Assembly (NCBI GenBank): GCA_000499405.2
Contig: HG738137.1
Coordinates: 22,862,546 to 22,926,545 of the forward strand
DNA: 64,000 nt
Direction: 5' to 3'
From: Onchocerca volvulus
Lineage: Eukaryota > Nematoda > Chromadorea > Rhabditida > Onchocercidae
Part shown: positions 26,639-39,208 of the stretch, one piece after another
How the letters are laid out: every line of letters starts with the position of its first letter
How positions within the stretch are numbered: position 1 is the stretch's first letter
Position numbers and translations under genes: made by a program
Notes under the pieces: model-generated
Told to the model about the DNA's origin: nothing
The model's database searches: none
What the model saw: only the letters and a program-made list of their open reading frames with translations

Positions 26639-26866
26639 AATTGTAAACATATTAAAATTTAAAAAGTGTAATTGTTAAAATATGACGACGGGGAAAACTG
26701 TAGCGGTAGAACGAATATCTGTCAATGATAAAAAGTTAAATAGATGTGAGAAATCCAGCAGCGAATTATCGATTAATGCCTGATTATTAATTATTCTAGA
26801 GAGATTACTACTGATTATTTCCTCCAGTCCAACACCACGGGAAAAGTTTGGGAGAGTAAATCCATG

Positions 26867-26898
26867 TGACGTCACGTAATTCATTGTCTACATATAAA
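26867..26898 (+). promoter_or_regulatory. CRE palindrome followed by TATA box
   Basis: TGACGTCA, the full consensus for CREB/ATF bZIP factors, lies at 26867-26874 within GTGACGTCACGT. TATAAA follows at 26893-26898. The next 300 bp are clearly less AT-rich than the surroundings. This could be a core promoter for a long 5' outron of the GPCPD1 gene (start codon at 28045) or for a separate noncoding transcript. Function is inferred from motifs only. Confidence 0.35.
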
Positions 26899-26989
26899 TG
26901 CAGCCTTCTCTTACTCCTTCAACATTTTCCTTTTCCGTCTTTTATCAGTAACCATTAATACCATTACTTCAGCTTAATCTTTGCTCTTA

Positions 26990-27226
26990 TGAATAACTGA
27001 CAGCTTGACCTTTACCCCTGCGACAGTTTGACCCTTAGCTTTATAATCAACTGATAGCAAATGGATATCACCGATCCACACCGCAATACGCCAGCTGTAC
27101 GCACTCATCTCATCGATCCAACTTCTCTTGCCTGCTTTACATTCATCGGCACGATGCTTTCCCACAACCAATGCTCTCACCTCGCTCTGCTGGTCCGATC
27201 GATCACGTGTTCTTCACGTTCTATAA
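26990..27226. other. Island of higher GC content upstream of GPCPD1
   Basis: Base composition changes here from strongly AT-rich to roughly balanced. Both strands carry ORFs of about 70 codons (27061-27273 on + and 26974-27180 on -), but neither resembles a known protein and both run into the CA repeat or lack splice support. Promoter or 5' UTR sequence is the likeliest explanation. Confidence 0.35.
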
Positions 27227-27362
27227 TTCACACACACACATACATACACAAATACACATGCACGCCTACATAAACACACATACACATACATGCACACATA
27301 TACATAAACATACACGTACACATATATGCATACACACAGACACACACACACACACATATATA
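27227..27362 (+). repeat. CA/TACA-rich microsatellite
   Basis: About 135 bp of imperfect CA, CATA and TACACA repeats ending in (TA)n. The His/Thr-rich ORFs across it are artefacts of the repeat. Confidence 0.9.
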
Positions 27363-28012
27363 TATAAATTATTAAAGGGAGTGGTGCGGAAAGGTTGGAA
27401 TTCTTCCTGCTGTGGCGGAAATTGAATTTCTCCTGTTGGGAAAGATTGTATTGAATTTGTTTGTTGCTCCTTCAGTTAGATAGATGACGGCACAGGGCGA
27501 TAGTTTGATATAATTAGAAATTAGGATGAACAGATACAGCGGGATAAACGTGTGTGTCGGTACGTTAGAAGTAAACTTACGTGTCAGCACATAGGTAGTT
27601 TCAGGTAGCTCATGTCGAGACTTCCTCATTCTTCCCTTTCTGTAGTGTTGATATGGCAAAATTATCATATGTCATCTTTCAGTAAAGAGAAAAGACCTTC
27701 TTTATGCTGAAAAAGATAATAATGATAAATCTGATTAGAAAATATGCTGTTTAAATGGGTGGAAAAACAACATATATATTCCCCGAAATTAGGTGTATGT
27801 AATGGAATCCTGCTGTAATTACAAAGTTTCATATATAGTAATCGTCATGCATTAGGAACATCTGAATGCCGCACCGGAAAAAAAATCAAAAGATTGATTA
27901 GTGTTGTCATTTTGTTATCAAAAGTTGTTATCATTAGTGTTATCAATTGATTAAGGTTATTTTTTGAAAATTATGAGATTTCTTTGCTCTTGCAAAATGA
28001 TTTATCTTTTTT

Positions 28013-28044
28013 TTTTAATTTCAGGTCAGGTGCTTGCTGCCCAA
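28013..28044 (+). promoter_or_regulatory. Probable SL trans-splice acceptor of GPCPD1
   Basis: A T-run followed by AATTTCAG ends at 28024, 20 bases before ATG 28045. The frame is open upstream through this site to an ATG at 27973, so the site also decides whether an N-terminal extension is translated (see findings). Confidence 0.5.
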
Positions 28045-31000
28045 ATGTCAGTCGCTCCACGTATAATGCTTCACTTTTCGGTGGAAGTTGGAGCAGTACG
28101 ACCCTGGGAGTATGTATTTGTTACAGGTTCAATACCAGCTTTAGGTTCATGGATACCATCCGATGCATTCCTCTTATTTCCGGTTCAGGATTCTGCGTTA
28201 GTTATTTTCCTCCTTTTATTGTTTGGTTTAATTTTATAAGTTCATAAATTTCTGATGTGGAAGAATTATTTAAACTTCCAGGAAATCACATTTTCTTTTT
28301 TTACAGTTTTGAACGAGATTTTCATTATTTCTATTGATGCAGCACTTTTTTCCAACTAATTCGTAGCATCAGTTCTGTATTTCAGAAGAGTTTTAAACCT
28401 TGAAACTCCATTTTTCCTGAAAAATGAATAATTGTTGGTATTTCATCATTTAAAACTAAATGAATCTAGCATAAAATTCGCCACATCTTTATAAATATTG
28501 TGTTTCCTTTTTTTATAAGGCTTACAAATCTGAGAAGCTTTTTCACTTTTGAGGTCGTTAGAGCAGTATTATATTTAAAATATCTGAATGATATGGTTAA
28601 TGTGATTTAAAGTATGTAGCGGTTTCATTAAAATGAAGCAGAAAAATTAGTTCACTCTTTGCTTTATTGATTACAAAAAATATTCACGTGGAACATAAAT
28701 CTTGCCGTATCCGAAGTACATTAACTAAAAGGATGTTTGATATCTATGAAAGAGGTGGCTGGACTCGTGTCTGTCTAGTTTCAGTATGATTATTGTTCGA
28801 TTAAAAATTTGAAAAAGAAAATTAATTATTGATGCAGTTTTGATAAAAAAAAATTTTGAAATTCTGGTATTTTGTTTTTCAGTAGACAACATTGGGAAGG
28901 TGCAGTGGAAGTTGAATCGAATCCGGTCAAATTCCGTTATTTCATTGGATATTATTTACACAGTGGCAAGGAAGAAGAGAAAAATGTTAGTTTTTTTTTT
29001 TGTCATTTGAATAAAAAGCGAGAAATGAAACAAAAAATGTGCTTAGCGAATGTTAGATACTTTAAAAATACTTGAATGAGTACTAAGAGAATTTCAGGAA
29101 TTGATCGTTAGTAAATGGGAATCATTTTTACATCCCAGATCCGTTCTACCAACTGTTGAATCGATCTCTGGCGTGTGTCATCTACATGTCACCGACAAAT
29201 TTGGCTGGAGTTGTAAGTTTCTGTTGCTTTATTCCCTTTGATTAGCATATATTCCACTGTCGATTCATCTTTCTAAGGAATATTTTGTATTCTATATTTT
29301 GGAATTTTTAAGCTAGAAATAAAATTCTTTTGCTCATTTGAATGATCAAAACCAAAGACAATCGATGTAAGGAGTAGTAAATAAAGAAGGAATCCAGGAA
29401 TATCAGTGAAAGATAGCTCATTTCATGTTTTTTTTCTCTGCGTTTTAAACAGTACTGAAATTTATATCTTTTTAGCTGGTAAGAACCTTGTCAGCGAAGC
29501 CTCACTTATGGGAAAGAATCAGAACGAAATTTTACTTCGCTTTCACGGAAATCCATTTAAATTCTATAAGAAACGTTATGCAGAGCGTTCTTATTGCATT
29601 AAAGTGACACCGTTTGATCTGAGACATAGAGAGGTAATCTTTTTTTGTTAATATTTACATTAATGTTCAGGTTAAGGTTTGATCTATTTTTCAGAATTAT
29701 GCTAATTATTTGGATATCAATAGAAATTTACTTTCCATTCCATATTTGCTAAATTATATTTACAAAAATTATTAAATTATATTTGCAAAAAAAGTTTATA
29801 CTTAATTTATCATTTTATTCTGCTCAGTGAAAAAAAAAATTCTTCTGGTACTCCAGGAAGTTTACAACAATCTATTTAAAAGAAAAAGGAAGCTTAACAT
29901 CTCAGACTGTACTGATATCATCGTAAGCAATTTTCACGACTAAATTTTCCCAAGTTTAGATGTTCAGTTATGAATTGAAAGAATGTACTACATGGCGATC
30001 GTGGTCATGCGCCGTAGGCTATTTTAAAATTGTTATCGGTGTTGTTTTGTGATGTAGAATTAGTTTTTTTTTTCTCTCTCGTGCTGTAATTTGTTTCAAA
30101 TTTTAATGGGATTTCATATTACGGTTTCTCTTATGTGTTCAGTTCTGAAAATCTGAAGATATCTGGACAACGATCCAAAATGATTATTCACCACTAAGAA
30201 CTAATTGAGTTGAAGGATTAAGAGAAAGAACTGGAGGAGGGGATTAAGAGAAAGAACTGGAGGAGGGATTAAGTGTTTTGATGGTGAGGCTCACTATGCA
30301 GCCGAATCCGACAAATAATTGCAACATTGTTCATTTTCATAGTTATCATCTCAGTTTATGATATTATCGCTACTTTACTAGCCAGAATTTTGTTCCTTTC
30401 AAAAAATCTTTTTTTGCATTTCTATTTCCATTATAAACTGCTGGAATTATTAGGATAACTTCATCATTATCTCGAATCATGTCTGGTGGAAATAATCGAT
30501 AAGCCTTTGAAATAAACGTTACTCAAACCTCCATTATTTTCTTATATTCTTTGTCCTGAAAAATCCTGCTTATCCATTCGAATCTTACACTACCACAATG
30601 TACATTTATCTTCTTAGGAACAAACCCATGGTGTATTTTTTCTCCCGTCAATCTGAATAGTAAAATGTCTTCAAATTAATTGGCATGAGGAAACTTAATT
30701 AGGACGTCAATTGAAGTTTCTTAAATTTTTATCAATTCAAGTTTTTTGAGCTGAAATTATAGTTCATAATTATAATCCTCAAATTATAAAATAGTGCTTC
30801 AGTACATGAATATGTTATAACAGTCAGTTTCATGTGATCAATTTGGGAATCCGTAATAAATCGTAATGCTGTAAGTAGGGCAGATTTTTTCAGGTTTTGA
30901 TCACTTTTTTTCTTTTTTTTGCAGGCTGGCAGCGTGGATGAGGATGATAATGAAGAGGGTCAAGAGTTCATGCAGCCAGTAGTGCCGTCATATTCAGTTG

Positions 31001-32924
31001 CACATATTGCTGTAAGATTTTTATATTTCCTCGAAAATTTTAAAATCACTCTCGTATCATTTATGTAGGTGTGCATCGTTCATTTTTTTTCTAATAAATG
31101 CATCATCAGAATCAAGTAAATAAAGATTAGAAATAGTGAAGTTATGGGCTTTTTACGGGATATAAAAAATAGATCAATTCTTACCTTTAGTGCTCTGTAA
31201 ATCGATATTTGAGGTTGTCGAAACATATTTACGTTTTGATATTTGTCGAATTGGCGTTAGTTAAACTAGCGTACATTTGCGCCACATATGCTTACAATAC
31301 ATTCCGATAATACATTTGTCTGATTGAACCCTTATAATGGGATATGGAATATCAGTATTAAGATTTGCGCAAAGGTTGGGTTGCATTCTTTGTTTTATAC
31401 ATGAACATACTTTATTATGGCAAGCAGTGACTGGGTGGCATTTTTATTTCTTGAAGTTTTAAAAAAGGAAAAGATTGCTACATATGTCTAATCAGTCTTC
31501 AGTGCGGAATGCTTAATGAGATCAACTGAATGAAGTGTCCTGATGCCCGGCTTTAATTTTCTTTCAGGAAGACATCCACAAATTCCCATCCGGCGTACAT
31601 TGGTAAAAGCGCTGCATTGAATAACTGAATTCTGAACGTCCCTTTACTGATTAATACCTCTGCTGAATTGCTAGATAAACGCAAGTGGCGCAAATGTACT
31701 TATAGCAATTAGGAAGCGGACGCAAATGTTTCGTAATCTTTACTTAATCCTAAAAAAAATATAACAAGTTGACACCTACAGAACTATCTAAATTTTTATT
31801 AGTAATTGAGCCGTACGGAAAAATGCATTGGTGTTTGCGTAAAAAAAAAAGAAAGAAAAAAGATGTTGCAGAGATTTGTAGTGAAGCATGCGACTTGAAA
31901 ATGCGAATTGATGGAGCTAAGGATTTTATTTTACATATTTTACATAATATATAGAATCCAGGATGACCACAGTTTAGGATGATGTATTCTTTTAAATTTC
32001 TTTCTCATCCAAGAAATTTTGTCTGTTAGCAGTTCTACAAGTTTTTGAACCTTAGTAAATCTTATTTCCTGCCAAAAGCCGCAACTTGGTCCTTATTTGA
32101 TTTGACTGGCGCACGAATTTTCACAAATTCTAGTGCATTAGATCTATGGCGCATACTTTTTTCTTCAAATACTTTGCAAGGATTAATATTGTTTCCAAAA
32201 AAAACGAAATTGGTTGATTAGGCTCTCTCTTGCGAATAATTCACTGATTAAAATTTCTTCTGAGCAAATGTCGTTAAAACCAAGTCTTGTGTGGAGGACT
32301 TCAGATTGAATTGGCACTGAAATATCATTGAAAAGCACTTTAAGATGGCTCGAAAAATTCAAAACTCAAGAAGTTGTCGGCTTTTGACAGGAGTTATGAA
32401 TTCTATCATATGTTTTCAAAGTGAGAATCAATTTTTGGGGGCAGAAAATTAAGAGCATACTTTTTTTTCAGATTCAGATACTCTTTTATTTTTGTTTTTT
32501 GCTTTGAGATCAAATTCCGGTGAAGCGCAAGTTTTATATTCTGTAGCATTTATTAGACTTCGTTAACTCAATTAATCAGATTTGATATTATTAATAAACT
32601 AATTTCGTCAAGAGAGTGGCGTATCCGTCAATTTGGAAGTTGTTTCAGATTCTCGAAAGAAAATTCGGGATCCTTGAGTCGGTTTTTAAAAAGTTGATTT
32701 GCGTGGAATTTTTGAAACTTCCATTTCCTACGGTTTCGCGAATGAGACAATCCCATGAAAGTGAATAATTATTTTGATTTAGCCTTTTGCGTCTCTTTGA
32801 TACAAAATTGGAGAGATTGAAATTGGAAACTGATCTATTCAATTTTTGAGAAAAGGAACAATTTGGATTTTCGGTTTTTGTCCATGATTACGCCACTCTG
32901 TTCAAGGATATTGTAGTTGGACGT

Positions 32925-32977
<53 letters not shown>

Positions 32978-35900
32978 TTTTTTTAATTTTTTTTTTGTTC
33001 TTTTTTTGTTTTTTTTTTGTTTTTTTTTTTGAGAATAGCTTAGAATTAAGGGAAGGAATATTTATCACTAACAGCAGTGATGGGTCTGAGATACAAGATG
33101 ATAAACAAAAGGAACAAACATGGCCAAATCTACTTAAAAAATACTCGGTAATTCTTCGGAATATTTTGTTTCTCTTGGATTAGGTTAATTTGATCCCATC
33201 ACCGCCGTTGAAAGATGCATTCTTCATTGGTCTTTGTCTCTTTAGTCTGTCTCAGTGTTCCGTTACCATGCGTAGAATTCATAGTGGAAGCCACTCTTTC
33301 AGATTTTGCCGTAATGTGCTTGCTGCAGCATGATGGATGGTATGGAAAAATTCAGATATAATACAGTATGATGGGTTGTATCCATCCATGGTCGTATGAG
33401 AGGATACTGTGAGGATCGAGGAATGAATGAACCGTAGCGATGATATCGAATGTTGTTTGTACAACACACACATACACATACATACACTTACCTTTTCATC
33501 AAAAGCTTTGTTATCAAAGCTTAAAGATATATCATGGAAGAACTGAACCCAAAGTGACACCACCTACTGTTGCTGCCACTACTATGGCTATCACTATCAT
33601 CAACACAAGAATGCACAACTATCAAAACTTTGTTGTTGTGCGCAACCCGCAATTTTAATTTTCAGATTTTATCATCGGATGATCCACACTACCGCGAACA
33701 ATCGCCATCCGGTGATCGCTTTAAAGTGGGCAGCGATTATTTTATATTCCGGACGCGATCGGTGGCGGTGGAGTTTCTTGTTAGCATCAAGTTTTTTTTC
33801 TTTAAGAAATTCTTTATCTTAAAATTTCATTTTTTGTGCATTTCTAGGATTTTTCGTCGGAAAGACGGACAGGAATATGTAATAGTTGATGATTGGCTAG
33901 TGGCTGGAAATTTTTAGACAAGCTTCGAGCATTTTTTTGAAAATCGTTCGTACTGGAAACATGAGAGGATGATAAAAGATGGGATCGTGATTAATTAAAA
34001 ATGATTTGGGTTCTTCTAGAGTCTTTTGGAAGTTCAAAAGTCTTAATGGGAGAACTTAGATCATAATTGCAGTATCGTCATTATCAATTGAGGATGATAA
34101 GACAAGCTGAGATAGCAGACGAAATTATTTAAGCTAGAGTTATTTGTTCTGAATGTTAGGAATTGATTCCAAGCATTTGTATCTGTAAGGATTCAGTTCC
34201 TATCATTTTTCAAAGTGGAAAACAAAAGCTTTTGTCAGATGTAAAGATTCATTATTGTTCTTTAGATAAGAAGGAATACAAGTTTTCACTATAATGTCTA
34301 AAAATTTAATTATTAAAGAGATTAAATGATATTAGCTGAAATTTCTGTCTCTCCTAAAACAGAATCCGCACTGTAATTAAAACTTAGCCCTGGTCAAAGA
34401 TAAAGGCAATAGTTTTCAGTTAAGGTGATCCATTAGGTAATTAACGAGCCTCTGAAAATTTAATCCCTAATTTTTACCATATTCACATGTTGAAATTGAT
34501 ATCGATAAATTGGAAAATTGGAATTGCATTAAACAAATCTGGAAAAAAATTGAAAATATTCTCTGTATTGGGACACTGTTCTTCCGAAAGGAATCTAATT
34601 TAATCAGTATGTTAGTCAATTGAGACCAGAACGCTGATGTTCGTGAAAGCCGTATCGCTATTAGTGCGAAAGCGGTTTTTGTCGATTATATCCTCGTTAA
34701 AAATGTTATTTTTAATGGTTTCGGTTTGACGTAAGCGTTTGAGGGTTTCCGGATAGAATTATTTGCCTATGACGAAGAACATGGACCGTCCGCGGATCGT
34801 TTTGCAATTGCGTATGCTTTACCTTCATCATTCCACGGTACATTTGGCATTGCTGGTGAACCGCTTTTGGTAAAAAATCGCCCAGTTGGACAAATTAATG
34901 GTAGCTTTTTGGCAGTTATTGTTACATTTTCCGTTTTATGATCGAAATCAAATAACTTAGTCCTTCAATGTACTGGTTCGAGCAGCTTTTACCTTTATTA
35001 TCGTACGAACAGTTCAACTCTTATCCGAAATGTAAGTATCGGTATTTAGGTTAAAATGACTTATAACAATTTTTCCATTGAAACAGAAATTGATATTTGT
35101 CGTTTTTTTGCAGTGGAATATTTGTTCATTCGACCACTTTCGACGTCATGTTCGATACAAAAATTGGAAATCTCTTATGCTAAACACTGGAAAAAGCGGC
35201 ATCCTCTTGAAGTTGGTCACAGAGGTATGGGCAATTCGTATACGAAGTACGTAATTTCAGCAATAATTTTGTTATTTATTTATTTTCTTTTTTTTTTTTT
35301 CTTTTTGTTGAGAATATTATGGAGAAGTCATCAAATGGTTTACGAAATTCGAGGAATCAAGAACTTTTCATGTCCACAGCAGCGATTAAGGCTTTCAGCA
35401 GGATATTTTTTGTTAAAAATATGCATCTCTCTTAAGCGACGAGTTAAATAGTTATTTTTTCCATCTTTTTTTATTTTTGAATGTGGCATACAATTTTTCA
35501 GAATGAATGCAGGCCGTGAAAATACAATACACTCGCTCAATACTGCTGCAAAACGTGGTGCTGATTATGTTGAATTCGATGTTCAACTTTCGAAAGATAA
35601 AGTATACTTTTGCTTAAATATCTACTTTTAGTGAGGTGTTATAATGTTTAATAATCTTATATTAATTTGAGAAATCTGCGAGATTCCTTAGAGATCAGAC
35701 AGTAAGGAGAAATTAGAGGTTAGTCCATCTTTTGAAATTTGATTGTGCATGATGTCTCGGAAATTTCGTGAGATTTTGTTATACTTGATCTACGGCGGGA
35801 GATTTTTTTCTCATTTGTACTCAGAAGGAGAGATATTGCAAATTTTGTATAACTGGGAATTATTAATGTAGAATTTAAAATCAAATTAGTTATGATTATT

Positions 35901-38510
35901 ATAGAAATGGTGCAGTCTTATAAAAATTGATCAATTTTATAGGTTGCCGTTATATTTCATGATTTCCATGTTTTGGTTACTGTAGCAAAACGTCGAATTC
36001 CTCGCCTAGAAACACAGCCTGCTGATGCAGCTAATGATTATCATGAAATTGCTGTGAAAGATTTAAAATTGAAACAGCTTCAATTACTTCGTGTATGTTT
36101 GCTTAGTTACGAAAACAGTTTGCTGTTTTGTTTGAATATTTTTTACTTCTCTGAGATCTATCTGAACGTGAATCTGTTTCACGTCAAGAAGTAATTAAAG
36201 CAATTCCTAAAAGTTGATCTTCCCATTGTCATGAAGCTTTCTTTTATAATATCTTCTCTCCCTCTGATTACTCAAAAGTGCAAATTGGATTTTTCATTTC
36301 CTTTTGATTACATTTATTAAAATGCAAGTATTTAAATCCTCATGATTTGCATATTTTTAAATAAGGGATTATTTTGTAGCTGGAACATTATAAAGCGAAT
36401 CAGATTCAGACGAAGCAGAGTTACACAAGGTTAAGTGCCGAAGCAGATGAACAAGATGAACGTCTACCGTTTCCTACACTGGTAGATGCATTACATCAAG
36501 TTGATTCATCTGTTGGTTTCAATATCGAAATAAAATACCCAATGATGCAAAAGGTTTCTTGAGATTTGGTACTTTCCAGTGTCTTAGTTTTAGTAATTTC
36601 GTTTTAAAATCAATACTGAATTTTATTTCAAACCTGAAAGGCTAGAATTGGCAGAGCTAAAATACGATGCTTCGTTTTATTCCATATTTATGTATTTGTT
36701 TTCATGTCAATATTTGTATTCATAGTCGTAGAACTATATGAGAATATAAGGTCTAGTAATGAAAGTGATGAAATTCTGTACTACTTTCTCCAGAATGGAT
36801 TACATGAATGTGAAAATTATTTCGAACGCAATGATTACATTGATATCATTCTCAATGATGTATTAAACAATGCTGGCAATCGTCGACTCGTATTTTCTTC
36901 ATTTGACCCTGACTGTTGCGCGTTGTATGTTTTACACTTTGAAAAATTGTTGTTTTTTTTTTTTTTGGTTGAATATAAGAATAATATGTAATTATTCTTT
37001 TTTTCAAATAGTGCTTTTCTTTAAAAAAAAAAAAAAAAGTCTTTTTTCAATAAATGAATGGTCGTTAAATTATTAATTTGATCAAAGTATTATATGTGGG
37101 ATTGGTAAGATAATTTATGAAAATGAAGAACAAATATTTGTAGAAAAAATGCAATATTGCATCTATATCTTCGGACTATTTAATTAAGAAAATTTCTCAG
37201 ATGATTAGCTTCTTTCAATTTCTTATGCGTTCAATTTTTTTTTCTAATCTATTCGATATATTTATGTTGTAGAATATGAAATTGGATGAATAAAAAATTG
37301 AATGGTCATTCAGATTCTTCATCATCTGAAAGAAAACATATTAATATTTTTTAATGTATTATGTCTTCTTTTAACGAATGTGTATTGCAGATTGGCAGCA
37401 AAGCAACATTTGTATCCAGTATTGTTTCTTTGTGTTGGTGTCACAACGCGTTACGAACCATTCGTTGATTTGCGTTCATCAACTTCTAACGCTGCTCTTA
37501 ATTTCGCTGCTTGCATTGATATCCTAGTGAGCGACTATTGTCCTTTCATCTCTAGTTTAAAAATATTTTATTCAAAAGTTTTGCCAGGCTCTTATCATGA
37601 AAATTGTACAATCGAACCAGAAATATCAGTAACGCTTGTGATTTCTTAATTCAGTTTAGAATTTTTTTTTTCTAATCTTTTTTATTTTGAAAAAAAAAAA
37701 AAAGTTCCGATTTAACTTCTTTCGACATTCCTATACTTGATGGATGTTTTTTTTTTTCTGGAGAAAAAAAAGGATTGCTGAAGTGCTACTTTCTGCATAG
37801 TTTCTTTACATGAGTCTAATTTAAAAATATAATTTGTTTTTTATTTTTAGGGTGTGAATTTTCATGCCGAAGATTTGTTAAGAGATCCATCACCCATACA
37901 GCGTGCTCGAAAATTTGGTTTAATATCTTTCGTTTGGGGTGATGATCTCGATAATAAAGAAAATATCGATTATTTCAAAAAAGTACTCCGTGTCGATGGT
38001 CTTATTTACGATAGGTGTGTTTTTGAAAATTATCTTACGAAAACCATTTTTACAATACCTTTCAATTGTCATAAAGATATCTAAAATGAATTATTCTAAT
38101 TCTATATTATAGTTGTGATCTTTCTTGATTTATTCAATCTGTAGCTTAATTTTTGTATTTGATAATAAAGATTCGTAATAGTTTTTTTGTTCTTATTTTC
38201 TATTCTAGAATTGGTGAAATCGAGGAGCGTCGAAACGTTTTTCTGGTGGAGCGTGAAGCAAAAGCATCATTATTTCGACAGAGTAATTCACCAGTCTCAT
38301 CACGTACCGTTTCACTTGATGAAGGGCCACCATCACCAACTGTATCGGAAATTTCGCAATCCTCAGGATCTACTATTTCGCCGAATAATTCGTTTTATTT
38401 GCACCGTTCACAAACCCCTCTTTCTCCTAAAAAATCGTATGTTCTCCTTTTTCTTAGACCTTTTTTTTTTTTTTTTTTTTTTTCTTTTTTGCAGTGACGA
38501 GTCGATATAA
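28045..38510 (+). CDS. GPCPD1: Glycerophosphocholine phosphodiesterase GPCPD1-like (CBM20 + GDPD)
   Basis: The family hydrolyses glycerophosphocholine to glycerol-3-phosphate and choline, normally in the cytosol. Exons: 28045-28196, 28883-28985, 29098-29212, 29476-29633, 30925-31011, 33666-33779, 34744-34900, 34961-35041, 35114-35246, 35502-35601, 35943-36092, 36380-36553, 36794-36924, 37391-37526, 37851-38014, 38209-38436, 38495-38510; about 732 residues (human about 670). Residues 1-110 are a starch-binding CBM20 domain ([16 protein letters not shown], then FRYFIGYYL). The GDPD catalytic motif is complete from about residue 350: [38 protein letters not shown] and the late SFVWGDD...VDGLIYDR. 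A Ser/Pro-rich tail follows. The start follows a splice acceptor at 28024, probably a trans-splice site. The junctions at 33779/34744 and 35041/35114 rest on phase, with weak splice signals. C. elegans has two homologues (gpcp-1, gpcp-2); I cannot say which this matches. Confidence 0.9.
30215..30273 (+). repeat. 26-bp tandem duplication in GPCPD1 intron 4
   Basis: Two perfect copies of a 26-bp purine-rich unit beginning GGATTAAGAGAAAGAACTGG (30215-30240 and 30241-30266), followed by a partial third copy. Confidence 0.9.
31012..33665. other. Long repeat-bearing intron 5 of GPCPD1
   Basis: At about 2.65 kb it is the largest intron of the gene. It contains a pair of 15-bp inverted repeats (31271-31285 and 31685-31699), a poly-T block and a short CA-rich repeat near 33466-33488. 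Frames are closed by many stops. A stretch at 32200-32900 looks vaguely like eroded coding sequence but I cannot assign it. Confidence 0.55.
32927..33030 (+). repeat. Poly-T block in GPCPD1 intron 5
   Basis: 46 consecutive T (32927-32972) are followed by about 58 more bases of T broken by occasional A, G and C. It may be an old poly(A) tail of an inserted minus-strand retrocopy or plain slippage; no adjacent retroelement coding region was found. Confidence 0.9.
33848..33917 (+). other. Possible alternative terminal exon of GPCPD1
   Basis: After an acceptor (TTTCTAG, ending 33847) the sequence reads [20 protein letters not shown] then NF and a TAG at 33915-33917. It would join exon 6 in phase only if exon 6 ended two residues early, at a GTTTCT donor (about 33774). 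Composition looks coding. Use would produce a truncated CBM20-containing protein without the catalytic domain. Alternatively it is a chance ORF. Confidence 0.35.
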
Positions 38511-39208
38511 CTTCGAATTTACTACACAAATCTTTATCAATGCGAAAAAGCGGAATAATTTATTATCTATTTATGTATCTCTTGCAACTGTTCTTGTGGG
38601 TGACAGCTATATTCATTATTTTTAGATTTCTGAAATCTCATCAGATCCAATCTGATGCAAAAAAGAACAATGTTAAAATATGATGATGCATATTTTCTGA
38701 AGTCTAAACTTTTCTGAAAAATAGTTCTATCTGCTTTAATTATCGCTTGCCTAATAGAAAGACTAACTCGAATGAGAAATGGTTCGATGATTTACACTTT
38801 TGTTCTCTTTTGATGCATCGCTGACTAATGATTTTCAGGTTGTAATTTCTCTATCACTGTAAGATATACTGGATTACCAGACATTGGGTATTCTCTTAAG
38901 AGTAGATTTAATGTTGCAGATGAGCGGTTTGAAAAAAAATAATTTCAACTTCATCTCTACCACTCATTGTTCATTAGGTCAAAGCAAGAGATGTATTTGA
39001 TTACTGCTACTCATTGTTTTGCTCTGGTCCCATTTATACTTGCTAGCTACTCTTCTCTTTCAAACTGAGGAATTGGGACTGGAAAGTAGAATAGTTGCCT
39101 ACGCTTTATCATAATATTTTAGTCGGTAAATTTGATTAAATTTCAATATTTCCAATAAATCGTTAAAGGAGGAATGCTCTGATGATTATAATTTTTGTTT
39201 GCTTTCAG

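Noticed and set aside
26974..27180. 68-codon minus-strand ORF in the GC-richer island
   Set aside because: No recognisable protein, no splice context, and a plus-strand ORF of equal length overlaps it; composition alone explains both.
32200..32900. Possible eroded transposase in GPCPD1 intron 5
   Set aside because: No catalytic motif or sustained frame; resemblance to Tc1/mariner was too vague to name.
32835..33068. Lys-rich minus-strand ORF
   Set aside because: It is the translation of the poly-T block and has no independent support.
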